Assembly: GCA_002320385.1 (NCBI GenBank)
Contig: DCKN01000005.1
Location: 4,323 to 23,427, forward strand
DNA: 19,105 nt
Direction of reading: 5' to 3'
From: Proteobacteria bacterium UBA1673
GTDB lineage: Bacteria; Pseudomonadota; Gammaproteobacteria; Comchoanobacterales; Comchoanobacteraceae
In this document: piece by piece, positions 1-8,924 of the stretch
How positions within the stretch are numbered: position 1 is the stretch's first letter
Layout of the letters: the number at the start of each line of letters is the position of its first letter
The notes under the pieces: model-generated
Database searches by the model: none
Told to the model about the DNA's origin: nothing
Seen by the model: the letters and a program-made list of their open reading frames with translations, nothing else
Program-made: the position numbers and the translations under genes

Positions 1-496
1 CATGATTGAAACAATCAATAAAATGAACCGGGTAACGCGACAAATTTTACAAGAAACTGGAAAAGAGCCTTCTCAAGAGGAACTTGCTGAGCTAATGGAT
101 ATGACCGTCGATAAAATCCGCAAAGTTCAAAAAATAGCCAAAGAGCCTGTCTCTACAGAAACTCCTATTGGTGATGATGATGACAGCTCGAGCGTCGGTG
201 ACTTCATTCCAGATCCAAGAGGCAGCCAGCCAATCGATGCCGCAACCCAGTTTAGTCTAGAAGATGCAATCGAAGAGGTTCTAACGACACTATCTCAAAG
301 AGAAGCGAAAGTACTTCGCATGCGATTTGGTATCAGAATGAACACCGATCATACCCTTGAAGAGGTTGGCAAACAATTTGACGTTACGAGAGAACGAATT
401 CGACAAATAGAAGCCAAAGCGCTCCGGAAACTTCGACACCCGAACCGCTCATCTACCTTGATCAACTTTTTTGATGATCGAAAAGAGGAAGAGTAA
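1..496 (+). CDS. rpoD: RNA polymerase primary sigma factor RpoD, C-terminal part
   Basis: The gene is cut by the left edge: the reading frame is already open at base 1, and the first in-window Met (base 2) is internal to the family. The 164 visible residues match sigma-70 regions 3 and 4 of E. coli RpoD from about residue 450 of 613. Landmarks are the MIETINK start of region 3, the KIAKEP and ETPIGDD segment before region 3.2, and [12 protein letters not shown] followed by the helix-turn-helix [28 protein letters not shown], which binds the -35 element. It is the housekeeping sigma factor, directing core polymerase to -35/-10 promoters, which agrees with the sigma-70-like promoters seen in the window. 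Past the usual end it carries a short charged RKEEE tail. It stops with TAA. Identity is certain; only the N-terminal part is missing. Confidence 0.97.
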   Translation, partial: MIETINKMNRVTRQILQETGKEPSQEELAELMDMTVDKIRKVQKIAKEPVSTETPIGDDDDSSSVGDFIPDPRGSQPIDAATQFSLEDAIEEVLTTLSQREAKVLRMRFGIRMNTDHTLEEVGKQFDVTRERIRQIEAKALRKLRHPNRSSTLINFFDDRKEEE

Positions 497-557
497 TATC
501 CTAGATTTTCAATACCAAACGTGGCAATATAGAATTACCATTCATTTGGACTGACAA

Positions 558-1922
558 GTGCTCGAAACTTTATTGTCTGTGCTGTGGGGTGCTGCCTCTA
601 TATTGGGCAGCTTAGCAATCATAAGCATCATTATCATACTGCACGAAATTGGACACTACTACTGTGCAAAACAGGTCGGCATCAATGCGGATGCTGTATG
701 TGTTGGCTTTGGTCGTCTCTTATTTCAGAAATCTGACAAAAATAAGACAAAGTGGCAACTCAGACTTTGGCCGATTGGTGGCTATGTTGATTTGTGCAGC
801 AACAAGAAAAGAAAAATAAATCAATTTCTCAATCTATCCTACCGTAAAAAAGTTTGGATAATGTTAGGCGGTGTGATGATGAACGCAATACTGGCAATTT
901 TTCTGTTTTACTGCTGTAACATCATTGGTTATGAATACAAAATAACACGCGTTGGTAAAATTAACCCAAGCAGCCTTGCAGAAATATCGGGCTTACAATC
1001 TGGTGATATTATCAAAGAGATAAACAACAACGAAGTCACAACATGGCGGGATGTCGCGCTACCAATTATCACCTCAAAAACAACCGGATTTCCGATCAAC
1101 ATGGTTGTTGAGCGAGATCAGAAACGTGTTCGTCTACAAAAAGTCCAAGGCCATTTGATCACTTTTGTGAATAATAAAGGTATTTTGCAAAGTTACGGCA
1201 TTGTTCCGGCTGTAGAGGATTGGCCAGCGATCATTCTTAAAGTCGAACCAACATCCCCTGCTTATTCCGCAGGACTACAATCAAAAGACCAAATCACACA
1301 TATCAATGATCAACCAATTGAATACGCTTACGAGCTAATCAATACTATCAAAGAAAATCCTAATTCAAAAGTTCGCCTTACGATCATAAGAAACGGACAG
1401 GTCATACAACGTGAATTAACGATAGAGGACCGAGGCACTATTGTGAGATATGGCTACGCTGGCATAAAAATAAAAAATGCTACCAGAGATCCCAGCCAAT
1501 ACGGTTTTTTGGCATTCAACCCAATCAGTGCATTGTGGCAAGCACTCGTCGAAACCTATCAATACATACTCATCCAAGCAGCAACTATCTACTTACTGGT
1601 ACGTGGCATACTACCATTGCAAACATTAGGTGGGCCAGTGGTAATCCTTGCTCAGACAGCTAATCTTCTCAGTGTTCAGAACTTTGTGATGCTTCTACAC
1701 TGGACTGCAATTGTCAATATCAGTCTTGCTTTTATAAATATGCTGCCTATCCCAGTATTTGACGGTGGGAAAATCATGGTTTTAACGATAGAATCAATCA
1801 AAGGCTCCCGACTATCATGGACAACTCAAGAGCGAATCGATCGTTACACATTCGCAATACTCATCGGCTTGTGTGCGATGATCACCTATAACGATATCGC
1901 CAGAATATTAGGGAGATTGTAA
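558..1922 (+). CDS. rseP: Site-2 intramembrane zinc metalloprotease RseP
   Basis: This 454-residue protein is the inner-membrane S2P-family protease that makes the second cut in anti-sigma factors such as RseA and clears signal-peptide remnants. The first membrane segment (about residues 14-28) runs into the HExxH zinc site H29-E30-I31-G32-H33. A second segment lies near 98-118, two PDZ-like regions follow (about 125-200 and 210-300), and the C-terminal membrane part carries NMLPIPVFDGG with the third zinc ligand D402. Phe replaces the usual Leu before that Asp. Length is close to E. coli RseP (450). The start is GTG at 558, two codons after an in-frame TGA at 552, with weak TGGA pairing upstream. 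In many gammaproteobacteria rseP sits with dxr, cdsA and bamA; here it follows rpoD and its TAA overlaps the lpxK ATG, implying translational coupling. Confidence 0.95.
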   Translation: MLETLLSVLWGAASILGSLAIISIIIILHEIGHYYCAKQVGINADAVCVGFGRLLFQKSDKNKTKWQLRLWPIGGYVDLCSNKKRKINQFLNLSYRKKVWIMLGGVMMNAILAIFLFYCCNIIGYEYKITRVGKINPSSLAEISGLQSGDIIKEINNNEVTTWRDVALPIITSKTTGFPINMVVERDQKRVRLQKVQGHLITFVNNKGILQSYGIVPAVEDWPAIILKVEPTSPAYSAGLQSKDQITHINDQPIEYAYELINTIKENPNSKVRLTIIRNGQVIQRELTIEDRGTIVRYGYAGIKIKNATRDPSQYGFLAFNPISALWQALVETYQYILIQAATIYLLVRGILPLQTLGGPVVILAQTANLLSVQNFVMLLHWTAIVNISLAFINMLPIPVFDGGKIMVLTIESIKGSRLSWTTQERIDRYTFAILIGLCAMITYNDIARILGRL

Positions 1923-2971
1923 TGAGAGTCGCTGTTGTCAAATGTGTAGATTACCTATGGTCTCGAATCACACCAGCACATCTTCTTTTAATACCGCTAA
2001 GCTGGATTTTCTTCTTCATTTGTAAAATACGTCGAGCCATACTCACTACCAGGCAAGTCAAACTACCGATCCCAGTTATTGTCGTTGGCAACATCAGCGT
2101 TGGAGGTAATGGCAAAACAACCTTGGTCATTGCACTTGCAAAAATCTTAACCCAGCGCGGCTACAAAGTTGGCATCATCACAAGAGGCTACAAAAGACGC
2201 TATCCAAAAACCACGATTCTTGTCAATCACCAAATGGATCCAGCAATCATTGGTGACGAAGCATGCATGATGTGGAATCAATGCAAATGTTTAATTGGTG
2301 TCAGTAGTGACCGGAATCGTGCTGCAAAACTGCTTTGTGAAGCAGACTGTCAACTGATTTTATCCGATGACGGTCTACAGCGATACGATTTTTATCGAGA
2401 TATTGAGATTGCCGTATCTTCCGAACAAGCACTCGGAAATAAGTGCCTATTACCAGCAGGTCCTTTGAGAGAGCGTGAATCGAGGGTCGATCAATGTACA
2501 CACACCATCAATCTGGTCGGAAATGACAAACCATCTCAAGTACATGATCGTGAAAGAACAATGCATTATGAAGTGTGCAGCATCGACCGATTGGATGGCC
2601 AACAAACTTTTAGTATGAACGATTTCCCAAAAGATAAACCTTATCGTGCCATTTGCGCCTTAGGAAATGCACAAGGTTTTTTTAATTTACTCAGAGCACA
2701 TGCATTGATGATCGAAACAACTAATTTACCAGATCATGATGTTATCAGTGAAAAAGAACTAGAAGACAATGGCAAAGACATCATGATTAGCGAAAAAGAT
2801 GCCGTAAAACTATCACAACACAAACACATTAAGCATATTTGGGTTGTAAAAGTTAAACCAGTCATCTGCACTAAATCACTCAGACAAATCATTGATAGCA
2901 TCGAATCAAAATTGACCGATCACAAACAAGCCAACGAAAAAAATACGCACAAAGCGATTGAAACTTTATAA
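1922..2971 (+). CDS. lpxK: Tetraacyldisaccharide 4'-kinase LpxK
   Basis: LpxK phosphorylates the 4' position of the tetraacyldisaccharide-1-phosphate lipid A precursor with ATP at the inner face of the cytoplasmic membrane. Residues 20-38 form the N-terminal membrane anchor. A P-loop follows (G56-N57 ... G61-G62-N63-G64-K65-T66), then the TRGYKRR segment, the DDGLQ motif at residues 149-153, LPAGPLRE, and the C-terminal SEKDAVK block (TEKDAVK in most relatives). At 349 residues it is slightly longer than E. coli LpxK (328), mainly through a hydrophilic tail. Its ATG overlaps the rseP stop (TAATG). In E. coli lpxK follows msbA; no msbA is visible here. Its presence implies that the cell makes lipid A. 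Confidence 0.95.
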   Translation: MRVAVVKCVDYLWSRITPAHLLLIPLSWIFFFICKIRRAILTTRQVKLPIPVIVVGNISVGGNGKTTLVIALAKILTQRGYKVGIITRGYKRRYPKTTILVNHQMDPAIIGDEACMMWNQCKCLIGVSSDRNRAAKLLCEADCQLILSDDGLQRYDFYRDIEIAVSSEQALGNKCLLPAGPLRERESRVDQCTHTINLVGNDKPSQVHDRERTMHYEVCSIDRLDGQQTFSMNDFPKDKPYRAICALGNAQGFFNLLRAHALMIETTNLPDHDVISEKELEDNGKDIMISEKDAVKLSQHKHIKHIWVVKVKPVICTKSLRQIIDSIESKLTDHKQANEKNTHKAIETL

Positions 2972-3001
2972 GTGTTTTTCAAAGAAAAAGCCTCAATAGT
3001 C

Positions 3002-3030
3002 TTTAATAAAAACACAAAATAACGTACAAT
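3002..3030 (+). promoter_or_regulatory. Candidate promoter of tRNA-Leu
   Basis: TACAAT at 3025-3030 is a good -10 box ending 12 bases before the tRNA. The hexamer 17 bases upstream, TTTAAT at 3002-3007, is a weak -35. The gap between lpxK and the tRNA is only 71 bases and holds nothing else recognisable. Confidence 0.4.
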
Positions 3031-3042
3031 ACACGTCATTAT

Positions 3043-3126
3043 GCCGGGGTGGCGAAACTGGTAGACGCGTCAGATTCAAAATCTGATAGTGGTAACACTG
3101 TGTCGGTTCGAGTCCGACCCTCGGTA
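3043..3126 (+). tRNA. tRNA-Leu (anticodon CAA)
   Basis: A complete class II tRNA of 84 bases reads UUG codons. The acceptor strands GCCGGGG and CCTCGGT pair over 7 bp, including a G1-U72 wobble also known from E. coli tRNA-Leu(UAA), with discriminator A at 3126. The D arm contains the GGTAGAC loop. The anticodon stem TCAGA/TCTGA (3070-3074 with 3082-3086) encloses loop TTCAAAA with anticodon CAA at 3077-3079. A long variable arm (GTG-GTAA-CAC) marks the Leu/Ser class. The T stem GTCGG/CCGAC holds loop TTCGAGT. The 3' CCA is not encoded, so it must be added by CCA-adding enzyme. It lies 21 bases before secD. Confidence 0.96.
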
Positions 3127-3147
3127 AATGAATGATAAGGACCATGA

Positions 3148-4965
3148 ATGTATTACGCGCGCACCTATGCTCATTACGTATTTCTCATCGTGACTGCCAT
3201 CATTGGGGCAGCCTACACAACCGTTAACTTCTATCCTGACGCGCCTGTTCTGAGCGTAATTGAGAAAACCAGTGAAAAATCGGTTAGCACAGAACAACTC
3301 AATACAATAATTAGTGATAACCCCATCCAGTTTAAAAACACGAAGGTTGTCCCAACACCTGATAACCAACAGGCTGTCATCATGTTCAAAAGCGTTGACC
3401 AACAGATGCAAGCACGTGATTTCATCAACAGTGTCTACGCAAAAACGTTGTCTGCGAGTCCTAATCTTCAAGCAAATTACCCGTCATGGCTTAAATTTTT
3501 TGGTGCGACACCAATGAAACTGGGACTCGATTTGCGCGGCGGTGTGCATCTTACACTAAACGTAGACGTTGAAAGCAGTACACTCGCTAGTGGGCAAGAC
3601 AATGCTCAAGACCTTATCAAAAAAATCCACAATCAAGAACTTGACTACGACAGAGCGACAAAGATCAATAATGGCGTTAGTCTAACATTCGAAAACGCAG
3701 ACAAAGCGATTGCAGCTGCAAACGTCATCAACAAACAGCGCTTTGCCAAAGCAACCGCTCAGGGTTCTAAGGTCGACATTATCGCCGAAGCACAATCGAT
3801 GTCAGATAAACAAGAATACATCATGCAAAGAACACTTGAAAGTATTCACAAGCGAGTCAACGAACTTGGATTGAGCGAGGCCGTTATTCAAAAACAAGGG
3901 TCCAGACACATCAATATTGATTTACCCGGTATTCAAGACATGCAGCGTGCAAAAGCAATCATTGGAAATACTGCAACGCTCAGTTTCCATATCGTTTCAT
4001 CTTATGATCCAAACAACAAAAATTCTGCCGACGATATTCTACTCAACACGAAGGATGGCCATGCTTTGTGGCTTGAAAAAGACGCCATTCTCAACGGTGA
4101 CTCAATCACCTTCGCAGTTGCAACAAGCGATCAAGGTCGACCCATCATCCAAATACAATTGAATGGTGGCAGTGCTGAGGAAGGATTCTACGCCGCCACT
4201 GCAGAAAACACCGGAAAAAGTCTGGCAATCGTCTATCACGAAACAATCAACAATGCTGAAACCAAAAAGAAACAAGTTCAAAAAACCATTTTAAGTTTCC
4301 CTAGAATAAAACAACCACTGCGAGGGTCATTCATTATTGAAGGGATGCGATCATTCGAAGAGGCAGAGACTCTAGCGCTACTACTCAGATCTGGCTCGCT
4401 AGCAGCACCTATCGATATTGTCCATGAGACTACTGTCGGCCCAAGTCTTGGGGAAGATAACATCCAGAAAGGCGTTTTCTCCATCGCTGTTGGGCTTGGT
4501 GTGGTTGTTGTATTTATGACGGTTTACTATCGTCTCTTCGGGATCATTGCCAATCTCGGGTTACTTTACAATCTTGTGTTAATCGTTACCTGCTTAAGCT
4601 TGCTTGATGCAACCATGTCGCTGCCTGCAATGGCTGCTATTGTGCTCACTGTTGGAATGGCAGTTGACGCAAACGTTTTAATCAATGAGCGCATTCGAGA
4701 AGAACTTAGATCTGGTACACCAACAATGAGCGCAATTGCTTACGGTTATGACAAAGCTTTTGCAACAATTTTAGATGCCAATATCACAACATTTATCGTC
4801 TCGATCGTACTCTACGGACTCGGATCTGGCATGATCAAAGGGTTTGCAATCACGCTAATCATCGGCTTAATTTGTTCAATGCTCAGTTCTGTGTATGCAA
4901 CAAGAATTATGACGGGAGCGGTACAACACCGCATCAGTAATGTAAATGCTGCAATTGGAATATAA
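3148..4965 (+). CDS. secD: Protein translocase subunit SecD
   Basis: SecD is the larger half of the RND-like SecDF complex, which uses the proton gradient to pull secreted proteins out of the SecYEG channel on the periplasmic side. It has 605 residues against 615 in E. coli. There is one N-terminal membrane segment (about 11-28), a large periplasmic region opening with G126-L-D-L-R-G-G, and five C-terminal membrane segments with VDANVLINERIREE, where D507 corresponds to the conserved Asp needed for proton-coupled function. The start ATG at 3148 has AAGG at 3137-3140 as Shine-Dalgarno. A second ATG four bases earlier is in another frame. secF follows after 2 bases. The usual upstream partner yajC is absent; a tRNA sits in its place. 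Confidence 0.97.
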   Translation: MYYARTYAHYVFLIVTAIIGAAYTTVNFYPDAPVLSVIEKTSEKSVSTEQLNTIISDNPIQFKNTKVVPTPDNQQAVIMFKSVDQQMQARDFINSVYAKTLSASPNLQANYPSWLKFFGATPMKLGLDLRGGVHLTLNVDVESSTLASGQDNAQDLIKKIHNQELDYDRATKINNGVSLTFENADKAIAAANVINKQRFAKATAQGSKVDIIAEAQSMSDKQEYIMQRTLESIHKRVNELGLSEAVIQKQGSRHINIDLPGIQDMQRAKAIIGNTATLSFHIVSSYDPNNKNSADDILLNTKDGHALWLEKDAILNGDSITFAVATSDQGRPIIQIQLNGGSAEEGFYAATAENTGKSLAIVYHETINNAETKKKQVQKTILSFPRIKQPLRGSFIIEGMRSFEEAETLALLLRSGSLAAPIDIVHETTVGPSLGEDNIQKGVFSIAVGLGVVVVFMTVYYRLFGIIANLGLLYNLVLIVTCLSLLDATMSLPAMAAIVLTVGMAVDANVLINERIREELRSGTPTMSAIAYGYDKAFATILDANITTFIVSIVLYGLGSGMIKGFAITLIIGLICSMLSSVYATRIMTGAVQHRISNVNAAIGI

Positions 4966-4967
4966 TC

Positions 4968-5882
4968 ATGGAATTTTTTAGTCATCAAACCAATATCCCT
5001 TTCATGAGTTTTAGAAATAAAACATTTATTCTCTCTCTGGTCGTGATGATATTATCGCTTGTGTCTATTTTCGTAAATGGCATCCATATGGGGCTTGAAT
5101 TTACAGGCGGTACGCAAATGGAAATCAATTTCACACAAGCGCACGATTTAGCTGAAATTAGAGAAAATCTTGCAAAAGTATCTCCCAATATGACGATTCA
5201 ATCACTCGGTGGATCAAAAAATCTTTTACTAAGAGTACCAAACGACGATCGTAAAGATCTACAACAAGCCATGGAAGCTGAGCTTACAAAAAAGTACCCA
5301 GATGCTCAACTCAGCCAAGTTGAAATCATCGGGCCACAAGTTGGGCACGAATTGTTGCTAAACGGACTGAATGCAATAATCTTTGCACTATTGCTTACCA
5401 TGTTATATATCGCTGTGCGGTTTGAATACCGATTTGGAATTGCCGCCATCGTTGCCTTGCTGCACGACCCAATCATCACATTGGGCATTTTCTCGTGCCT
5501 GGGCATAGAATTTGATCTGATCAGTTTAGCAGGCGTATTAACAGTACTTGGCTATTCACTAAACGACACCATCGTGGTCTATGATAGGATAAGAGAAAAT
5601 TTTAACCTCCATCCTAATAAAACAACCGAAACCATCGTTGACTTATCAATCAACGAAACACTATCAAGAACAATTATCACATCCATGTTGACGCTTCTAG
5701 CTGTTTTAGCGCTCCTATTCTTTGGTGGAGAATCCCTATTTGGATTTTCTGCAGCGCTCACCATCGGTATCATCGTCGGAACCTATTCAAGTATCTATGT
5801 AGCCGGGGCACTTGCAGTAGTCCTTGGACTAAAAAAACAATCACGAGATCAACTTACAATAATAACAGGAGAGAGCACATGA
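4968..5882 (+). CDS. secF: Protein translocase subunit SecF
   Basis: SecF is the smaller partner of SecD, 304 residues against 323 in E. coli. It has the same plan: a membrane segment at about 17-37, the periplasmic-domain opener G42-L-E-F-T-G-G, and five C-terminal membrane segments with GYSLNDTIVVYDRIREN, where D200 is the membrane-embedded Asp equivalent to that in SecD. It starts 2 bases after the secD stop, so the two are surely made together, and its own TGA stop overlaps the suhB ATG (ATGA). That TGA shows that TGA acts as a stop codon in this genome. No oddities. Confidence 0.97.
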   Translation: MEFFSHQTNIPFMSFRNKTFILSLVVMILSLVSIFVNGIHMGLEFTGGTQMEINFTQAHDLAEIRENLAKVSPNMTIQSLGGSKNLLLRVPNDDRKDLQQAMEAELTKKYPDAQLSQVEIIGPQVGHELLLNGLNAIIFALLLTMLYIAVRFEYRFGIAAIVALLHDPIITLGIFSCLGIEFDLISLAGVLTVLGYSLNDTIVVYDRIRENFNLHPNKTTETIVDLSINETLSRTIITSMLTLLAVLALLFFGGESLFGFSAALTIGIIVGTYSSIYVAGALAVVLGLKKQSRDQLTIITGEST

Positions 5883-6637
5883 AGGCTTTCCAAAACGCAG
5901 CACTCATGCAACTCAGACAGGAAGGAAAAACCGTATTACAAAATGTAGACCGAATAGACCGTATCAAGATTACCAAAGATGACTCTGGCAAAAAGCATAA
6001 CAGTTTGGTCAAGCACATAGATGAGAGCATCATCAGTCGATTGCAAGAACTTTATCCCGAGCATCACATACTTTCTCGCCAAAGCGGCATGCACAAAAGT
6101 ACCCTTCCCATCATCGAGGAACAGTATACATGGGTGATTGATCCATTAGACGGTATCGATAATCTCATGGCCGGAATTCCAGTCTGCGCAATCTCCATAG
6201 CGCTATACCATGACCGCGAATGTGTGATGGGCATTATCTATGAACCAATAACCGATAATGTCTATACTGCGATGCTAGGACAAGGCGCTTTTTTTGACGG
6301 AAGAATACTTAGATCACGCCCGATTCATCCTGACAATGAGGCACTCATTGGCATCTATGGAGAGATCCCCTACTCCGAAATGGCTACTTCGTTACAAGAG
6401 AGATCGAAACAGCCTCTCTTGTGTAATCAAATAAGAAATATTGGCTGCTTATCGCTTAGTCTTGCTTATCAAGCATCTGGATCATTTGATTATTTCTACG
6501 GAAGAGATTTACATTTTTGCTCTGCTGCTGCAGGAATATTAATCCTTAACGAAGCAAAAGCGACAGTAAAACAAGAGAAAAAAACAGATCTCATCATTGC
6601 AAAGCTCTCAAGTACAAATGCAAAGAACAAGCGATAA
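5879..6637 (+). CDS. suhB: SuhB/inositol-monophosphatase family protein with altered active site
   Basis: The 252 residues align along the length of E. coli SuhB (267 residues): WVIDPLDG at residues 85-92, GQGAFFDG (135-142) and the RNIGCLSLSLAYQASG block (186-201). In the family, SuhB hydrolyses inositol phosphates with Mg2+ and, in E. coli, also joins the NusA/B/G rRNA antitermination complex. Here several catalytic positions are changed. The usual EES box reads R67-Q68-S69, DGT reads D91-G92-I93, and the WD of WDxAAG reads C214-S215. D88 and D91 remain. By comparison with human IMPA1, the equivalents of E70, T95 and D220 are lost, so phosphatase activity is doubtful. The gene overlaps secF by 4 bases. 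It is probably a SuhB ortholog kept for a non-enzymatic role, which is inference. Confidence 0.85.
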   Translation: MKAFQNAALMQLRQEGKTVLQNVDRIDRIKITKDDSGKKHNSLVKHIDESIISRLQELYPEHHILSRQSGMHKSTLPIIEEQYTWVIDPLDGIDNLMAGIPVCAISIALYHDRECVMGIIYEPITDNVYTAMLGQGAFFDGRILRSRPIHPDNEALIGIYGEIPYSEMATSLQERSKQPLLCNQIRNIGCLSLSLAYQASGSFDYFYGRDLHFCSAAAGILILNEAKATVKQEKKTDLIIAKLSSTNAKNKR

Positions 6638-8186
6638 GATCATAACCCAGCAGCAAGCCGCTCCATCATTAGAACAGACTATCAAATGCTGGTTCACAAT
6701 GAGTAGCCGAGTGCTACGCTATATCGCATTACACGTGATCGCAGCACTGTTTGCTGCTTACTCACTCGCATATGAGCATTATCTTTACACGGTTATTGGT
6801 TTACTTTTAGTCATATACCTTCTAAAGATCAAACATAATACTGTTATCAGCCAGTTAATATCGCATTGGGTACTATTCGTATCTTATTTACTAGCTAGTA
6901 GCTACTGGTTAATTTATTGTCTCATCGATTTTTTACATATAAGCACTACCGTCGCATCGCTATGCTTATGCATAGGATCAGGGATAATCGCATGTCTATT
7001 TTGCATACCAAGCAGTATTTATCATTATCTCAATCGATATTATAAATTTTCGTTATCATTAAGCTGCCTTTTAATCATCGCAGATTATATTCGATTGCAC
7101 ACAATGGTAGCAACGCCATGGCTACTTTGGTCAAACCACAGTTTTAATATCAGCTTGTTCGGTTACATGCTTCCACTATCAGGTTTTTTTATCACAGGCT
7201 ATTTATGCTTAAAGATCATTGAAATGATTGTTAATGTTCTATTGGGCCGATTCGAAAAAGACGCTGTATGGACAATACCCCTATGCGGCATGATCATACT
7301 AACGCTTATCGCAGATTCATTGATTCAATTTTCACAAGTAAAAAATATCAAAAATACCAGTGAATTAAATGTGCATTTAATGCAAAACAACCACAATCAC
7401 CTGCACCAACGAAACGCATACCTCGACTGGGAAGATTATCTACACAAAATTCACCCCTCGAAACAAAGCACCCTGAATATAAGCTCTGAGGGCGCATTAA
7501 GCTTTACCGCTAAAGAAATGTCTATTTCTGAATTTCGAAAAATGACCTTTCTTAAAAACAGTCTCATTGGTGTTAATTATCATACCGGTAGTCAGTTCAT
7601 ACCGATGATGATCGGCACAAATCAGGTACATGGGTCTTACCAAAAAGAACATCTAGTTCCATTTGGAGAGTATTTCCCTCTACCCGATTGGATCATGAAA
7701 CACTTTGGCTACTACTCGGCCCATCGCGAAGCAACACATCAAATCAGGCAACAACACGATCTTATTCAGTATAGGAACTATACCTTTTACCCGATGATCT
7801 GTTACGATTTATTTTTTCCTATTGCAAATCGCACTGATACAGATAAAGCAGACGCCATCGTCGTTATCGCTGAAAACACCTGGTATAGAGAATCCTTACT
7901 CCAACCAATGTTCATTCGAGCCGCTAAAATGAGAGCACTCGAGTCATCAAAACCGTTATTACTGGTTTTAAACCGCGGACCATCATCACACATCGATTCG
8001 CAAGGAAAAGTGGTGCAACAAAGCGCATACAACCAAAATACCACCCTAAAGACAAAAATTTATAAACACAATCAAATACAATTCACTAAGTCTAACATTG
8101 GACCCACAACATCAATCGTAATTATCCTCATTGGAGAGCTATGCGCCAACATCTATTGGCAACGTCGAAGACTAAGGAAAGTATAA
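6618..8186 (+). CDS. lnt: Apolipoprotein N-acyltransferase Lnt
   Basis: Lnt adds the third acyl chain to the N-terminal cysteine of lipoproteins at the periplasmic face of the inner membrane. The N-terminal half has six to seven hydrophobic helices with the family's PWLL segment. A nitrilase-like domain follows, with the Glu-Lys-Cys triad in place: E297 in SSEGALSF, K350 in YQKEHLVPFGEY and C402 in MICYDLFFP (numbered from a TTG at 6597). The usual CYE reads CYD. The start is uncertain: TTG 6597, ATG 6618 and ATG 6699 are in frame, none with a clear ribosome site. ATG 6618 overlaps the end of suhB by 20 bases, while ATG 6699 puts the first helix closest to where it is in E. coli. In E. coli lnt is next to ybeX and ybeY; here it is inserted between suhB and trmJ. 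Confidence 0.92.
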   Translation: MQRTSDKIITQQQAAPSLEQTIKCWFTMSSRVLRYIALHVIAALFAAYSLAYEHYLYTVIGLLLVIYLLKIKHNTVISQLISHWVLFVSYLLASSYWLIYCLIDFLHISTTVASLCLCIGSGIIACLFCIPSSIYHYLNRYYKFSLSLSCLLIIADYIRLHTMVATPWLLWSNHSFNISLFGYMLPLSGFFITGYLCLKIIEMIVNVLLGRFEKDAVWTIPLCGMIILTLIADSLIQFSQVKNIKNTSELNVHLMQNNHNHLHQRNAYLDWEDYLHKIHPSKQSTLNISSEGALSFTAKEMSISEFRKMTFLKNSLIGVNYHTGSQFIPMMIGTNQVHGSYQKEHLVPFGEYFPLPDWIMKHFGYYSAHREATHQIRQQHDLIQYRNYTFYPMICYDLFFPIANRTDTDKADAIVVIAENTWYRESLLQPMFIRAAKMRALESSKPLLLVLNRGPSSHIDSQGKVVQQSAYNQNTTLKTKIYKHNQIQFTKSNIGPTTSIVIILIGELCANIYWQRRRLRKV

Positions 8187-8187
8187 A

Positions 8188-8904
8188 ATGCATCAGCACC
8201 ATATCAGTGTCATACTAGTGCGCACAACGCACCCTGGGAACATCGGGGCATGCGCAAGAGCAATGAAAACAATGGGAATTAACGACCTTAGGCTAGTTAA
8301 TACAACCAACGAAAAAGATGACGTAGCTTACAGAAGATCAAGTGGTGCCGAAGATATACTATTCAATGCACAACATTATGACAAACTTGAAGACGCAATC
8401 AGAGATTGTGACTTTGTTTGGGGAACGAGTGCCCGGGTAAGAAGCAATAAAGGACCACCATCCTGCTACCTAACCAAAATACCAAAAATCATGCAATCGT
8501 TGAGCACCGAGAGTCGAATTGGATTAGTATTTGGCAATGAACAAAATGGTCTTGATAACTGCGAGATTGGCCAATGCCATAAACAAATAATCGTTCCAAC
8601 AAACCCTGAATTCTCGTCTCTTAACTTGGCGTCTTGCGTTCAACTCGTATGTTTTATGGTGAATCAAAATCATACAACAGAAAAAGACATAAAAAGCAAT
8701 GGTGCTCAACAAACAGCAACGCATGGGCAAATTGAAGCATTAACCCAGACGCTTGCACAAGTTGCCTTTCATAAAAACCCAGATAAATCAGAAAGTGACA
8801 CAACAAAGCTGAGGCAAATATTTTTTCGTATGTCTCTAACAAAAGACGAAGCGAATTTCATTCATGGCGTACTGAACAGAAGTATGTCAGATAAAAAAAG
8901 ATGA
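8188..8904 (+). CDS. trmJ: tRNA (cytidine/uridine-32-2'-O)-methyltransferase TrmJ
   Basis: A SpoU/SPOUT-class methyltransferase that methylates the 2'-O of nucleotide 32 in the anticodon loop of certain tRNAs using S-adenosylmethionine. Its 238 residues compare with 246 in E. coli. Motif 1 is HPGNIGACARAMKTMG (residues 15-30), motif 2 LVFGNEQNGL (113-122) and motif 3 VPTNPEFSSLNLASCVQLV (136-154); motifs 2 and 3 form the trefoil knot that binds the cofactor. The start ATG lies one base after the lnt stop. Next to suhB in E. coli too, so this neighbourhood is conserved. It ends the plus-strand run; the next gene converges from the right, with only an all-AT 6-bp hairpin in between. Confidence 0.93.
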   Translation: MHQHHISVILVRTTHPGNIGACARAMKTMGINDLRLVNTTNEKDDVAYRRSSGAEDILFNAQHYDKLEDAIRDCDFVWGTSARVRSNKGPPSCYLTKIPKIMQSLSTESRIGLVFGNEQNGLDNCEIGQCHKQIIVPTNPEFSSLNLASCVQLVCFMVNQNHTTEKDIKSNGAQQTATHGQIEALTQTLAQVAFHKNPDKSESDTTKLRQIFFRMSLTKDEANFIHGVLNRSMSDKKR

Positions 8905-8924
8905 CGAGAAAAATTTAAATAAAT

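Noticed and set aside
3076..3471. 131-codon minus-strand ORF over the tRNA and the start of secD
   Set aside because: It is antisense to a certain tRNA and to secD, has no recognisable domain, and is a composition shadow.
8905..8924. AT-only hairpin between trmJ and the convergent gene as terminator
   Set aside because: The 6-bp AAATTT stem contains no G-C pair and no following T-run of useful length, so it is too weak.
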